A DNA stretch of 64,000 nt from Gracilaria domingensis (lineage: Eukaryota; Rhodophyta; Florideophyceae; Gracilariales; Gracilariaceae), in contig VCMS01000047.1 of the NCBI GenBank assembly GCA_022539475.1, positions 124,001 to 188,000 on the forward strand, given 5' to 3'. Within the stretch, counting starts at the first letter, position 1. The number at the start of each line of letters is the position of its first letter. This document shows, one piece after another, positions 41,930 through 52,643 of the stretch. Below the pieces are notes generated by a model. That model ran no database searches. It worked only from the letters and a program-made list of their open reading frames with translations, and was not told the DNA's origin. The translations under genes and the position numbers were made by a program.

Positions 41930-42602
41930 CGTGGTCGGCGATTGAGGATGAAGAGTCTGGTCCGCGGCAATGATGACGTTGATCGACTTGCTTGCAAAGG
42001 GTGCCTGCCCCTCACGGCGATCTACCCCTATCAAGGATAATGCCACGCAATCAAGATCAAATCTAAACTTTTGGAAAGAAAATATTCGAAAACGAAGAAC
42101 CAAAATTTGGTCACATTAGAGAGGTGGCACATGCGCAACAAATGTGCAAGCGCCGCTTCGCGCACGAAGCGTCGCAGCGCGTGAGATCGCGACCTTTCGC
42201 AGGCAGCAAGTCGCCGCAAGCGCCGCGCCGTTCCACGCACAAATCGCCGCGGCTGTCACCCAATCAGCGGCCGCGCCCCGAGCCGTTCAAAAGTACCAGC
42301 GGCAACAATCCGCGCTTCTCGCGACGGAGCGTCAGCAGCCACCCATTCCCCGCGCGCGCGGCGCTGTGTGCGCGCCGTCGTCTCCACTTGTCGCGTGCGC
42401 ACCCCGCCCACGCTGCTAGAGATACGACTACATTGAGTCGCGCCACTCCCGCCGTGCCACCCACTTCTCGTCCGCCGTCCACACCGCATTTAAACAGACG
42501 CGCACAGTGGGCGTTCAGTAATCGCCGTCAGCAGTCTCAAACCAAAGAATCTCTTTCTAATCTACATATCTGCTTGTTGATTGTGTCCTTACCCTACTCG
42601 AC
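41930..42602. promoter_or_regulatory. GC-rich divergent promoter, ribophorin I / RVE-type MYB
   Basis: A 673-bp gap between outward-facing starts. About 42120-42520 is rich in CpG and GCGC words, as in the other divergent islands. Open frames in it are compositional. No gene is supported. Confidence 0.4.
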
Positions 42603-43769
42603 ATGGGTGCAAATAACCTACCGCCGCATCTTCACGCGCGTCCCGTCTCTTCCGCCCCGGCGCCGGTTGCCACCTCGCCCTTACCGCAACCGCCCATCGC
42701 TGTGTCGCCGTCGTTGGCGTCGCCGCTGCACGCGCAGCACTTTCCTCTCGCAGCGCAGCACGCGTTGGCTGTGTCACCGCATCTTCATGCAGCCGCCGTA
42801 GGCGCTACCCCACCGTTCGTGCAGTACCCAATCCCTACCAAGAAGCCACGTAAGCCGTACGTCATCACCAAGAATCGAGAGAACTGGACCGCTGAGGAGC
42901 ATCAATCGTTCGTCGATGCCCTCAAGAAGCATGGTAGGAACTGGAAACTCATTGAACAACATGTCAAGACCAAGAATGTCATCCAGATTCGCTCGCATGC
43001 GCAGAAATATTTTCTCAAGGTGCAGAAGAACAACACCGGAGAACATGTCCCACCACCCCGCCCAAAGCGAAAGAACTCCACGTCCAATTCTGCAGTCGCC
43101 GCAGCCGCCGCCGCAGCCGCTGCTGCTCGATCTCCAGTGATGTCACAACCGGCGAGTGCCGCACAGAGTCCCGCTTTGTATGCCCATCCAGCCTTGGTAC
43201 GATCACCTAATCTTGCGTCCTATGCAATGCAGGTTGCAGCCACCTACCCCTACTCTCCGTATCAAATGAATCCCCATGCCATTGCTGCCACCATGGCAGC
43301 CTCTCAACACCCGTCCCTACCAGCAAACAATCGCCAATCACCGCAGAAACGCTCCAGAAGTGCACGAACCACTCCTGATCTGTCCCACCGGCCTGCCAAA
43401 CGATCAACTTCATCACCGGCTATATCAAGAGCTGCTGAAGCCAATCCTGTCTTCAAGGTTGCTAAACTGGGGAAGACACTTTCTTCGCCTCCCCTTGCCT
43501 CGGCCACCATTGCGCCTAGTGGTTTGCAAAGTCCGTCTCCAAACTTTGCCAATATTTATTCCTTCTTTGCCAAGCTCTTTGACCCGCAAAAGGAGTTTGA
43601 TATGTTGTCTACCGTCAGGGAGCAGACCATGTCACCGCTGGACAAGGAGGTCGTTAAGCTACTGGTTTCGAATCTGGAATTGAACATTGCAAACACTACC
43701 TTTAGGCAGCAGTTGCTAGATACTTACCGACAGCAATTGCAACAATCAGTGCAACATACTGTTTCTTGA
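42603..43769 (+). CDS. SHAQKYF-type MYB-related transcription factor, REVEILLE 6/8-like
   Basis: A 388-residue intronless protein. The N-terminal 80 residues are Ala/Pro/His-rich. One MYB repeat (about 91-137) reads [20 protein letters not shown] and ends in [19 protein letters not shown], followed by [11 protein letters not shown], exactly the form found in plant RVE/LHY-CCA1-like proteins. The C-terminal [11 protein letters not shown] and [17 protein letters not shown] (about 317-370) match the LCL domain of RVE6/8. In plants these proteins bind evening-element DNA and run part of the circadian clock. An Ala run (about 160-175) and Pro/Ser-rich linker separate the domains. A clock or light role in this alga is inferred from the family only. 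Confidence 0.9.
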   Translation: MGANNLPPHLHARPVSSAPAPVATSPLPQPPIAVSPSLASPLHAQHFPLAAQHALAVSPHLHAAAVGATPPFVQYPIPTKKPRKPYVITKNRENWTAEEHQSFVDALKKHGRNWKLIEQHVKTKNVIQIRSHAQKYFLKVQKNNTGEHVPPPRPKRKNSTSNSAVAAAAAAAAAARSPVMSQPASAAQSPALYAHPALVRSPNLASYAMQVAATYPYSPYQMNPHAIAATMAASQHPSLPANNRQSPQKRSRSARTTPDLSHRPAKRSTSSPAISRAAEANPVFKVAKLGKTLSSPPLASATIAPSGLQSPSPNFANIYSFFAKLFDPQKEFDMLSTVREQTMSPLDKEVVKLLVSNLELNIANTTFRQQLLDTYRQQLQQSVQHTVS

Positions 43770-44484
43770 TTGCAATAATGAATGTTTGTGCTCGTCTCCC
43801 GCACAACTAATGGCTATGTCGTTATGTGGTCATTCGTGTGTTTCGCTTACTATAGTTTACAAGTCTACTTGTTGTAACACATACTTTATGAGCCCCTTAC
43901 ACAATTTGGTATGAACTTTTCTTTTCCCTCTCCGTTGTGAGAGATCAAGACGCAAGCGGTACTGTTTACTCCGTGAGAGAGCCATTCTTCCAACTGAAAC
44001 GGTCTGCAATTAGACACTGAACTGCCACGCCCGAAAAAGAGAGAAGACGCCTAGCGTCTGACGCTTGTGTCAACTCAAGTTGACTGTAACAACACATCGT
44101 GCGCCGTTTTCCTGGCTTTTTTCATGTACACCAGTGGCACTTTTTATGAGTGTAGCTTTCCGAAGGACAGGAACCTTGTCAAATGCCCTTAAATAAAGGT
44201 CTCCTTCGTTTGTTATCTATGGCGTCATTACAGTTAAAAAGTGTCCGTAGCAGAGCATGAAGGATACAGAGAAATGCATGAACATATCACATCAGTACTT
44301 CAAAGAGGTGCACATGTTTTATTTCTAGTAGTGAAGGTGCTAAGGTCGTCGTTCCGGAAGTACTTAGATGCTTCATTCACTTGGTGCAATAATCCTTCAG
44401 AGCAGTAGGTGCAAAACATTACATTTCAGTTCGGGCCACTCCTTAAGAAGAACCATTCAGAAGCTTCGATTCTCTGGGAAAGTT
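43770..44484. other. Intergenic region between convergent genes
   Basis: A 715-bp gap without a gene. A perfect hairpin GTCAACT-CA-AGTTGAC lies at 44069-44084, next to GCGT-CTG-ACGC at 44054-44064. Its arms share the heptamer AGTTGAC with the first stem of the hairpin array at 23662. This may be chance. Confidence 0.35.
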
Positions 44485-45504
44485 TCATTTCAGATCATCA
44501 GCAAGATAATCATGACGAACGCACATTAGATCAGAGAGGCTGGGTTTCTTGTGAAGATCGCTTCTCGCCTCAAACGTCTCAACATATTCCTTAAAGGTAG
44601 GTGCGGTCTTCCGATCATCCAAAGAAAACGGATAGTTGCATTTCAAACTAGGTGATCGTAATGCGTGATCGTGACACTCGCCAAAGCCTCTCAAATGATG
44701 GCAAGAGTATCCTTGAAGATACAACTCTTCTAGAAGGTCGACGCCCCACTTCGTACCCTGTCTACCGTGCGCCGCAAACTCAATGGTAATGTAAGGAATT
44801 TTTGCTTCCCTGATCAGCCTTCTGGCGCCCTGTAGCATCTGCAGTTCATTACCTTCGACGTCAATCTTCATGAACCAAATATCCTTGGGATCGGCCGGAA
44901 GAGGCACGTCATCTAGACGATACACAGGTACCCTGACAGAGGCCTTTGACTTGGAATTGGGATCAAGATGATTAGTCTTGCCACATTTTTGTAGATTCGG
45001 GCACGGGGTCTGATGAAAGTTGAGAAAAGTTGTTTCATTAGACAGCGCAACAGGAATTAGGTGGACTGTGTTCGATGGCAGTTCAAGGGACTTGTCAGGG
45101 GAAATTTGGTCGTCATGTTGATCCGAAGTGAAATTATGCACGCGAAGTCTGACGTTATGTTCACTCATCACCTTTTTGAAGAGCTGACCGACAAAAGGAC
45201 TAGGCTCGAAAGCAACAACAGGATGACCCTTTTGGAAAGCCTGAAGCGTGTACGCATCACCGTTGTTAGCACCTATGTCGATAACAACTAATCGATTGGC
45301 ATGCTTGGCCCCCAAACCTGGCGGAAAGAGCTGCGGTTTGTCCTTTGTAAAACCCGAAAGGGTATTTGTGCTATATACGCGCTTGTGAAGTAGATGGGGC
45401 TCAGAAGTAGGCACTGCCAGAGTGACAGCTGAATGGAGACTAAAGATCAACTTCATGGTTACCAAAATGGCCATGACCGAGAGCATTTTGGGTGCAGTTT
45501 TCAT
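44485..45504 (-). CDS. FkbM-type methyltransferase, membrane-anchored
   Basis: A 339-residue protein from the ATG at 45504. A hydrophobic segment near the N-terminus (about 8-30) is a signal peptide or signal anchor. The FkbM fold follows: VIDIGANNGDAYTLQAFQKG (SAM-binding motif I, about 72), VVAFEPSPF (motif II), a segment with VRVPVYRLDDV, and KIDVEGNELQMLQGARRLI near 215. FkbM enzymes O-methylate sugars and other small molecules; in red algae with methylated sulfated galactans, a role in cell-wall or extracellular polysaccharide modification in the secretory path is plausible but not shown. The gene is intronless. Confidence 0.82.
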   Translation of the reverse strand: MKTAPKMLSVMAILVTMKLIFSLHSAVTLAVPTSEPHLLHKRVYSTNTLSGFTKDKPQLFPPGLGAKHANRLVVIDIGANNGDAYTLQAFQKGHPVVAFEPSPFVGQLFKKVMSEHNVRLRVHNFTSDQHDDQISPDKSLELPSNTVHLIPVALSNETTFLNFHQTPCPNLQKCGKTNHLDPNSKSKASVRVPVYRLDDVPLPADPKDIWFMKIDVEGNELQMLQGARRLIREAKIPYITIEFAAHGRQGTKWGVDLLEELYLQGYSCHHLRGFGECHDHALRSPSLKCNYPFSLDDRKTAPTFKEYVETFEARSDLHKKPSLSDLMCVRHDYLADDLK

Positions 45505-46972
45505 GCAGTGTTGTGCAAGTGAGTTCTGATGTGAAGGTGGCTGGATTTGATGGAGTTGTTGCAGAAAGTAGGATGATGGGAAGTGGTGGCTTTAAGTAGA
45601 TGCTGCAAGTAATCGTTTGCATATGTAGTGAATGAGATACTGAGATAGAGGAGATTCGGGGAGGAGAGGGGACACACACCGTGGGCCCGGTGTCTGCAGC
45701 ATTGAGTTGCATTGTCAGTTGTCTGCACTTATCAGGGCCGGGAGTGGGAAACAAACACTGTTGAACAATTCACTCTTGAGGTGTACAGAGGCGATCGTAT
45801 CTGCAAGAGTGGTATAGAACAAACGTAGAGCTACAAGCCGATATCACGCCCGATATCCATGATCGGCTGGTAGCTCACGCTTTAGGAGACAGTAGGTCAC
45901 TCTGTTGAGACATGTCAACTAGGCTTGCAGGTTCGTCGTAGAGATTGTTAGAGAGCTACACATACAGGATTTCAGAAAGTAGGGTCAGCCGGGCTTCCTC
46001 GTGATAATGCTATTCTTCGAAGAGTAGGGTTTTATACTAAGCGTACCGTCGGTACCCCTTTGACATACGGAATACTGTGCTATACATATACGCTGAAGCA
46101 TCGTGCGCACGGTGTATGTCAGCGTGTCTGCGCCGCTGACTCAGCCTGTAATTTACCTTATCAGTTCTCCGCAAACTTTGACCTGGGATATGGAACCCAA
46201 CACTGTTGAATGTCATCAGGAGTCTGGTCTTTGGACTAAAGAGGACCTTGTCTAGGCGCCTAGATTATCAGACGTTCGCTCTTAACCACAATTTTGGAGC
46301 GTGGTCTGGAGTGATGTTGCTGTTCTCACGGGAAAACGTTCTTACGAGCGCTCCATTCTGTGTTTGAAGCTAGGATCATCCCATGAGTATGATACTCGTA
46401 AACGAAACAGACAGGCAGAGAAAGCATAACTGTGCATTTTACAATGCGCAATGCACAACCACACCAACAAAGATTCGCACAATCTGCCTGTCTCAAGCAG
46501 TCCTCTAGCCTACTGGATGCTTCACAGGAACTTTCTGCCAGGAAGGCTGTCTGAATCAATGGCACTGGGAGAATAGAGCCATCACCATATCAAACGATTG
46601 GGAAAGCCAGTCTGCTACATGGAGAGCATGGTCAGTCCTCTTTGAAATGCGATCATTGTATTTTGTACAACAGCCCGAAGAAGACCGACGAAGGAAAGTT
46701 TCTCATCCACAGATCCACCTGTCGCAAAATCCAGTTAGTGCTTCTCGCCCTGTCCGACAAAGAGGTGTTATCGGTTGTCGGTTCTTTCGCAAACCGAGGC
46801 TTAGACGGAACTAGCGTACGCATTTCACAGAAACACAAACGTATACTGGTGAACATGGTAAACAATCGTTTGAGACAGTTGGTCGAAAACGATGGAACAA
46901 AGGCTCACACAGATATCGATATAGAATCTACCAAAAGCAGAGATGTAAACAGTCATAAAAGTTAGATGTTGC
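45505..46972. other. Intergenic region rich in inverted repeats
   Basis: No supported gene in 1.5 kb. It contains a hairpin at 45828-45876 (listed separately), nested pairings at 46058-46136 (GACATAC/GTATGTC, ACGCTGA/TCAGCGT), and a perfect 14-base palindrome TCTAGGCGCCTAGA at 46251-46264. A 107-codon plus frame near 46642 begins with TTG and has no family match. Confidence 0.4.
45828..45876. repeat. 49-nt hairpin, 14 of 15 stem bases paired
   Basis: GAGCTAC-a-AGCCGAT (45828-45842) pairs with ATCGGCT-g-GTAGCTC (45862-45876) around a 19-base loop that itself holds two GATATC words. One A-G mismatch breaks the stem. It lies about 320 bp upstream of the FkbM start. Function unknown. Confidence 0.55.
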
Positions 46973-48598
46973 CTATATTGAACTTAATTGACTAACATCG
47001 GGGTCACGTTGCAGTCGAGTGTTGGCCAGGATATCAACCTTCCTATTCAGCTGTTCGAATACGGTTGGAAACGGACAATCACCAAAGACAGCCCTCGCAA
47101 ACCCTGTAACGATAAGAAACTGTGCCTGCTGCAAAGTAAGACCTCTACTTTGACAATAAAACAATTCATCCTCCTCTAAGTCGGCTACAGTCGCACCGTG
47201 AGTGCATTGGACGTCGTCCGTTGCGACTTCAAGAACTGGCATGGCATCAATTCCGGCACTCTTAGACAACAATAATGAGTTGCAGAGCTGTCCCGAATTA
47301 GTTCTATCGCCGTTCTTTGTGACGGTGATCTTCCCATTGAAGATAGCGCGCGACCGATCCGAGGCAATGTTCTTTTGCAGTTGGTCTGAAGTACTACCCT
47401 CCGCGTCATGGCAGATTCTAGAATGCAAATCCAACACTTGTTCCTCAGATGATACAATGGCACCATGGCAAAGACCTCTTGCTTCAGGTTCTTTCAAATC
47501 AATTCCAATCGTAAATCTCCCCAATACACCACCGATGCCAACATGTCGGACTTCATAAGACCCACCACTGTGAACTTTGGCATGAACACTTGAGATCAAC
47601 TGTGCTGAGGAACCTAAATCGTTGACAAGATAATGAGACACAGACGCATGAGAACCGACAGAAAATGAACTTCCAGGAAGGGCAAGGCCATAAGAATCAT
47701 TCAGAGCACCATGAGATTCTAACAATACCAGCTTGGAACGTTGTTCTGAAACAACAACTAATCGTGGAGCGCTCACTGTCGATAAGCCTTCCTGTGGCCC
47801 TCCAGAATAAAGGTTAAGCACTGCCACAGGTCGTGAAACAGAGAAGCCTTCAGGAATGTGCAAAATTGCGGCATCGTTGCATAGACAATGTCCAAGTGTT
47901 GGGAACAGACCACCCCCTTTCGGGCCCAGTTCTGCATCCATTAACATGTTTGTGACTCGTGAGATATCTCCTTTATACCCAGAAATAGATCCATAATATC
48001 CGCCTTCTGCCAACCATTCCTTGCCAGAATCGTCGTTAAGAAGGGACAGTTGTTGATTGTACACGCCGTCAATGAAGACAAGCACAATGCCAGCCGTATC
48101 TGGAACATAGTGTCTGATATCGGAAAATCCAAACTCTTTATGTTCCTCGGTCGAAAAAGGAACATAGCGAGACGCGTAGACTGTAGTAAGATTTGTGAAC
48201 CTCCATGACTCAATGCGCCTACCCGGAAGAACTAAATCCTCGACATGTTTCTCAGCTGCGTCTCGCAGCATTTGCAAAGGATGATCGTCGGAAAGAGGAG
48301 CTCTAGAAGACAAAATGCTCTCCAACCACGTAGACTCTTGTTCCGGGTCAATTATGGTGGCCTGTGTGAGAGCGGTTTGCGTTCCCACTTTCGGATCCAT
48401 CGGGGCAGAGGGCGTCTTTGGCTGTGGAACTGTACATTCCGTATCTGGGGGGAAGGCACTCATAGACACTCTCGACGCAATGCATGTTCTCGGCGCTTTC
48501 GGGGTGACACAGGGTTGCGTGGCGCCACGGAAGGTTGAGAAGGATGGATGGAAAGGTGTGAGAAAAGCAGTACGAGGCGAAAGAGTTGGAGACCTCAT
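46973..48598 (-). CDS. sufD: SufD, plastid Fe-S cluster scaffold subunit
   Basis: A 541-residue protein from the ATG at 48598 (MRSPTLSPRTAFLTPFHPSF), with a plastid transit peptide of about 60-80 residues. The body is SufD: LPGRRIESWRFTNL, FIDGVYN, the beta-helix core with CNDAAILHIPEGFSV, GSHASVSHYLVNDLG, SSEEQVLDLHSRICHDAEGS, KITVTKNGDRTNSGQLCNSL and ATDDVQCTHGATVADLEEDE. SufD joins SufB and SufC in the scaffold on which plastid Fe-S clusters form. In red algae SufB and SufC are usually encoded in plastid DNA, so this would be a nuclear partner. SufS, the sulfur donor, lies about 8 kb to the right. The gene is divergent from the topoisomerase gene. Confidence 0.92.
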   Translation of the reverse strand: MRSPTLSPRTAFLTPFHPSFSTFRGATQPCVTPKAPRTCIASRVSMSAFPPDTECTVPQPKTPSAPMDPKVGTQTALTQATIIDPEQESTWLESILSSRAPLSDDHPLQMLRDAAEKHVEDLVLPGRRIESWRFTNLTTVYASRYVPFSTEEHKEFGFSDIRHYVPDTAGIVLVFIDGVYNQQLSLLNDDSGKEWLAEGGYYGSISGYKGDISRVTNMLMDAELGPKGGGLFPTLGHCLCNDAAILHIPEGFSVSRPVAVLNLYSGGPQEGLSTVSAPRLVVVSEQRSKLVLLESHGALNDSYGLALPGSSFSVGSHASVSHYLVNDLGSSAQLISSVHAKVHSGGSYEVRHVGIGGVLGRFTIGIDLKEPEARGLCHGAIVSSEEQVLDLHSRICHDAEGSTSDQLQKNIASDRSRAIFNGKITVTKNGDRTNSGQLCNSLLLSKSAGIDAMPVLEVATDDVQCTHGATVADLEEDELFYCQSRGLTLQQAQFLIVTGFARAVFGDCPFPTVFEQLNRKVDILANTRLQRDPDVSQLSSI

Positions 48599-49000
48599 CG
48601 TGGGAAGAACGATAGATGCGAAGGGCTTGCCGAGAGCGAAGGAGAACGCGGTGAAATGGAAGTTTCACTTGTAGGGGGGCGATCTGAAGGAGACGTCAGC
48701 GAGATTGAATCGCTGGTGGAGAGCAGCCGCTGGTGCCATCATCGTAGGTTGATCAAACGTCGTGTTATAAATGGGGCTTCTGTAATGCTCGCATTGCTGT
48801 CAGCCAAATAACTTCTTACAGAAGTCTGTACGACTCCGTCCTGCGGAGCAGAATAGGAAACAGCGGATGTTTTCAAACAAGACTGACCGACAATCCCACG
48901 ATATCTTAGGATGCGCTCTCCAATGTCGGGCAATCTCAAACTTCGCAAGAGTGTTCAAGCGCTGAGTAGGTAACGGGAAGCGAGATCACAGAAGCCAAAT
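48599..49000. promoter_or_regulatory. Divergent promoter, SufD / TOP6A
   Basis: A 402-bp gap between outward-facing starts. No gene and no clear box are seen. Confidence 0.3.
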
Positions 49001-50266
49001 ATGTCGCCCCCGACACCAGGGTCCTCCAGGAGGAAGGCCTCTACTGCGAGAAAATCCATCTCGAAGAGGAAGCCATCCAATGTGCCGTCAACAGCTGAGG
49101 TGATGCGGCCCGTATTGCAACTACGAGATTCCATGCGACGGCAACAGTCAACGCGCGTGGACTTAGCTGATATCGACCTGCCCGGCGTTTTAAAGGAGGT
49201 GCTTGAACTGGCAGCAGATAACGTACGCCGTCGAATAGAATTTACCTTGGCACGGATTGCAAGATCCATACTGGAGGGGCATGGTTTTAACTTCGTTGTG
49301 CCCACACGATCAGCCAGTAATCAACTCTATGTTCCAGAACTTGATCGAATTGTTCTGAAGGATAAAACCACGGTACGATCATTTGCAAATACTTCAACAG
49401 TGAGAAAGACGGCAATCATTACGCGAATTATGAGACTTGTTTGGGAGTTATGCCAGAAGGGAATTCATACCACGAAACGTGATTTGTATTATACCGATGT
49501 GAAACTTTTTAAAACGCAGAATGATAGTGATGATGTTTTGAACGATATAGCCTGTATGATTGGATGTACAAGAACAAGTCTGTCGGTCGTGGCTTCTGAA
49601 AAAGGCATTGTAATAGGTCGGGTTCAATTTCGTGAAGCTGGTGATTTGATAGATTGCACTCGCATGGGTGTCGGCGGAAAGGCAATTCCTCCCTATATTG
49701 AACGAATAACTGATATTCAAAGTGATGCCGAATTCATTCTTCTTGTGGAAAAGGATGCTGCGTTCATGCGTTTAGCAGAAGATCGTTTTTATAACAAATA
49801 TGCATGTATTATCATTACGGCTAAAGGACAACCTGATGTAGCCACACGTCTCTTCTTGAAGAAACTGAAGGAAACCCTGCAAATTCCGATATTGGGGTTG
49901 GTTGATTCCGATCCTTATGGGCTTAAGATTCTCAGTGTGTACATGTCAGGTTCAAAGAATATGAGTTATGATTCTGCCAACCTCACCACGCCAGATATCA
50001 AATGGCTTGGCGTGAGACCAAGTGATTTGAATAAGTACGGGATTCCTGACCAATGCCGTTTGGCAATGACCGAACATGATATCAAAACCGGAAAGGAGCT
50101 TTTGGAAGAGGACTTCATCAAGAAGAACGAACAATGGTATAAAGAACTTGAGCTAATGGTGAAGAACAAGGAGAAAGCTGAAATTCAGGCCTTGTCTAAT
50201 TTTGGGTTCCAATACCTAACAGAACAATATCTTCCCCGAAAGTTAGCCCAGGGTGATTGGATTTAA
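49001..50266 (+). CDS. TOP6A: DNA topoisomerase VI subunit A (SPO11-3/BIN5 type)
   Basis: A 421-residue intronless protein. After a basic N-terminus (1-35) it follows plant TOP6A closely: [30 protein letters not shown] with the catalytic tyrosine pair at 163-164, [32 protein letters not shown], the Toprim acid in [37 protein letters not shown] and [20 protein letters not shown]. It would form a topoisomerase VI with TOP6B and relax DNA during endoreduplication and growth, as in plants. The match to the plant SPO11-3 line is better than to meiotic SPO11-1 or SPO11-2. Confidence 0.93.
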   Translation: MSPPTPGSSRRKASTARKSISKRKPSNVPSTAEVMRPVLQLRDSMRRQQSTRVDLADIDLPGVLKEVLELAADNVRRRIEFTLARIARSILEGHGFNFVVPTRSASNQLYVPELDRIVLKDKTTVRSFANTSTVRKTAIITRIMRLVWELCQKGIHTTKRDLYYTDVKLFKTQNDSDDVLNDIACMIGCTRTSLSVVASEKGIVIGRVQFREAGDLIDCTRMGVGGKAIPPYIERITDIQSDAEFILLVEKDAAFMRLAEDRFYNKYACIIITAKGQPDVATRLFLKKLKETLQIPILGLVDSDPYGLKILSVYMSGSKNMSYDSANLTTPDIKWLGVRPSDLNKYGIPDQCRLAMTEHDIKTGKELLEEDFIKKNEQWYKELELMVKNKEKAEIQALSNFGFQYLTEQYLPRKLAQGDWI

Positions 50267-50731
50267 CATACCCTTCAAATGCTACGTTAGTAGTACTAAA
50301 CCGACAACGGCTATGCTGTGAATTAACACGAGAATCCCAACATGACATGTTAATCGTAAGAACTCCAAGAACGCCTCCACGCCATGTAGTTAGGCGGCAG
50401 TGGGTCATTGTTCCAAAAACGTACGAGCAGAGGGACACCCCCAAGCTTCTTCAGTTTCCGAGAATACACTGTTCGCCCGGGCGATCAGGATAGAGCCCTG
50501 GCATAGCAGGCATAGCTGTTTGCCTGACCACACTTGCAATGGCACCGAGAGCTATGACCCCGTATCGCACATGCAAGGGTTACAACGAGCTCTGCCTTAA
50601 TGCCACATGCCCAGAAGAAAAACGGCAGAACCCAGAGATAAAGTTCGTTGAGCGCAGAGCGAAACTAGAAAGACGACTATTGTTCACCCCGATACCAGCA
50701 CCCATGAAAGCAACAGGATACGCGAACAAGA
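50267..50731. other. Intergenic region between convergent genes
   Basis: A 465-bp gap between the TOP6A stop and the SANT-gene stop. Nothing is recognised in it. Confidence 0.25.
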
Positions 50732-51970
50732 CTACTCATTTCGACTCCGCAGACGCGAGTGCCGTCGCAGAGCTTCATCGTTTCTCCGCTTCAACTCACG
50801 CTCCGCCACTACTTGACGAAGACTCAAAAACATCCTCTGCACCCGAGAATCCAGAGGAAAACCATCCCCAACAGATATTGCACGAGAATGGACAGCACTC
50901 ACGGCACGAGTGACTGGCATTGGAAGCATCTTAAGGGCGGATAAACCATTGTCCTTGAAATTCTCTTCCCGAAGACGAGAGCAACTCTGCATTCGTAATT
51001 GCTTATGTCTCGCATAGTACATCCATATCAGTTCCGAAGTAGAGCGATGTGGAAGTAAATAACGAGAAATATGCTCAAAGTTCTTTCCGCGCTCTTCAAG
51101 TGCTCGCACAAAAGAACAAAGCTCCTCATAACCAAAAACACGTTTCAGACCCGGGAAATATGGCCCTTCCGGTAAGCGTTGCTTTATCCTCTGTACAGCC
51201 TGAATCTCGTTACCTTTACAAGCAGTAAGTTGCTCCAAAGCAACTTCCATTTGAAATGGGGCAAGATCAAAGCCGCGCTGTTGACGAGATCTTGTATTGG
51301 CATGAGACAAAAATCTGTTGATGACAGTATCTCCTCCACATGCACGTACGGAAAACACGAGCTTGGATGAAACAACTGGAGGATTCTGTTTGCGTTGCTG
51401 TTCCGTAAGGGTCTTCTCTGGAACGTCTGCCTGATGGTTTTCGCCTATTTGAACGGTAGCACTTTCACGTTCGCTGAGAAGAGGGGAAGGGGGAGAAGGA
51501 ATAGAAATGGATGGTCGGGACGTCGAGCGACGTTGCTTTCGACGCGGAGGCTGTTCGTCGTCAAGGTCCTCTGGCTCAAAGTCCGGAGGCGGTCGATAGT
51601 CAGGCTCTTCCCGGACTCGTTTCCCGTTTTGCTTCTCGACGGCGGCACTGAAAAAGAAATTGATAATCAAAAGTAAGTACAAATAGAATTTGTCACAGGC
51701 GGCGGTAAAAGTATAGCAATGGGAGGGAAGGAATATAGTAGCGACTTACAGCTTTGGCTCTAGAGAACGTGTTTCGACGCGCCAGTCCTGAAGAGAGCGA
51801 AGCCTCTGGCGCATGATGTTAGCCCCCTGCACGGTGAAAGAGCTTGTAGCAACGAGGTGCACGAACGACTTGATATCCTGAGGAGGGATGGAATCCAAAA
51901 CTGCTTGAGGCACATCGGGCCGCGGACGAAGGCGAGCCCATGAAAGCTCATCTACCCTACCGCTGCTCAT
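50732..51970 (-). CDS. ELM2/SANT-like chromatin protein, two exons
   Basis: Exon 1 is 51970-51750 and exon 2 is 51647-50732; the 102-bp intron starts GTAAGT and ends TTTTTCAG. The joined protein has 378 residues. A disordered Pro/Arg-rich stretch (about 75-150) follows the N-terminal helix. FDLAPFQMEVALEQLTACKG (about 200-220) resembles the end of an ELM2 domain, and residues about 240-290 form a SANT domain (YEELCSFVRALEERGKNFEH, then LPHRSTSELIWMYYARHKQL). This pairing is found in MTA, MIER and CoREST proteins that recruit histone deacetylases. Zinc fingers or a BAH domain are absent. The gene is divergent from IRE1. Homology is by motif only, so the call is moderate. Confidence 0.72.
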
Positions 51971-52643
51971 GACGGCAACGTTCCGAGGAAGAGAAACAGT
52001 TAACGAACAAGAATGGCGCGGAAGAAAACCAAGAAGCGGTGAACAACCGGTTCACTCGCTGGACACGGCGAGGAAGATGGGCGTCGAGCTTGGAAAGGTC
52101 ATGGGCAAGACGCGCACCTCTCGGCGAAGTTGCTGTCTAGAGCTAGATGAAGGCGCTGGTGGGGCCAAGCATGGGCCACGCCGCCTAACACGCGCGCGAC
52201 GTACCACGCGCCATCACAGCGATGGCGCGACGCACACAACGACGACACGCGCTTCGCGCGTAGCAAAAAAAGGGGCGGATCAACCCCGAGCGCAAAGCAA
52301 TCATTTTGCGGGGCCAAAAAATAGCAGCGCCGAAAAAGGCGCCACCAGCGGGGGTGTGCTCGCGCGGCTGGCGCGCGCCTTGACAACTCACGTCGAACAT
52401 TCGCTGCCCTGCACGCCTGCGAGGCAAGCGCGCTCGTGGTGCCCTTCTTCTTTCCCTGCTTTTCGCGTCGCGGCGGCCCGTGCACTGTCGTATATCAGCC
52501 TGCTCTCGCCTTCATCTGCTCGTCTTCCACTTCTGCATATGATCCCCTGTTCGAGCTGCGACCGTGTTGCAGTCGCCTTGCACCGCCTGCCTTCGTTTAA
52601 TTCCTGAGAGTTCCGCGTTGTTTTCTTGCGCTGCTTGTGTATC
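51971..52643. promoter_or_regulatory. GC-rich divergent promoter of the SANT gene and IRE1
   Basis: About 52170-52420 is rich in CpG. It carries a perfect inverted repeat GCGCCATC-acagc-GATGGCGC at 52208-52228, two head-to-head E2F-like words. CCACG words (about 52178 and 52204) resemble half of an ER stress element, but the CCAAT half is not present in the right place. Confidence 0.45.

Noticed and set aside
46190-46320. A tRNA on the minus strand
   Set aside because: GTGGTTAAGAGC looks like an A box and GGTTCCATATCCC like a B box, but the T-stem, acceptor stem and anticodon stem do not pair.
46642-46965. A 107-residue plus-strand protein
   Set aside because: The frame starts with TTG, and nothing in it matches a known family well enough; a faint likeness to a transposase helix-turn-helix is not sufficient.
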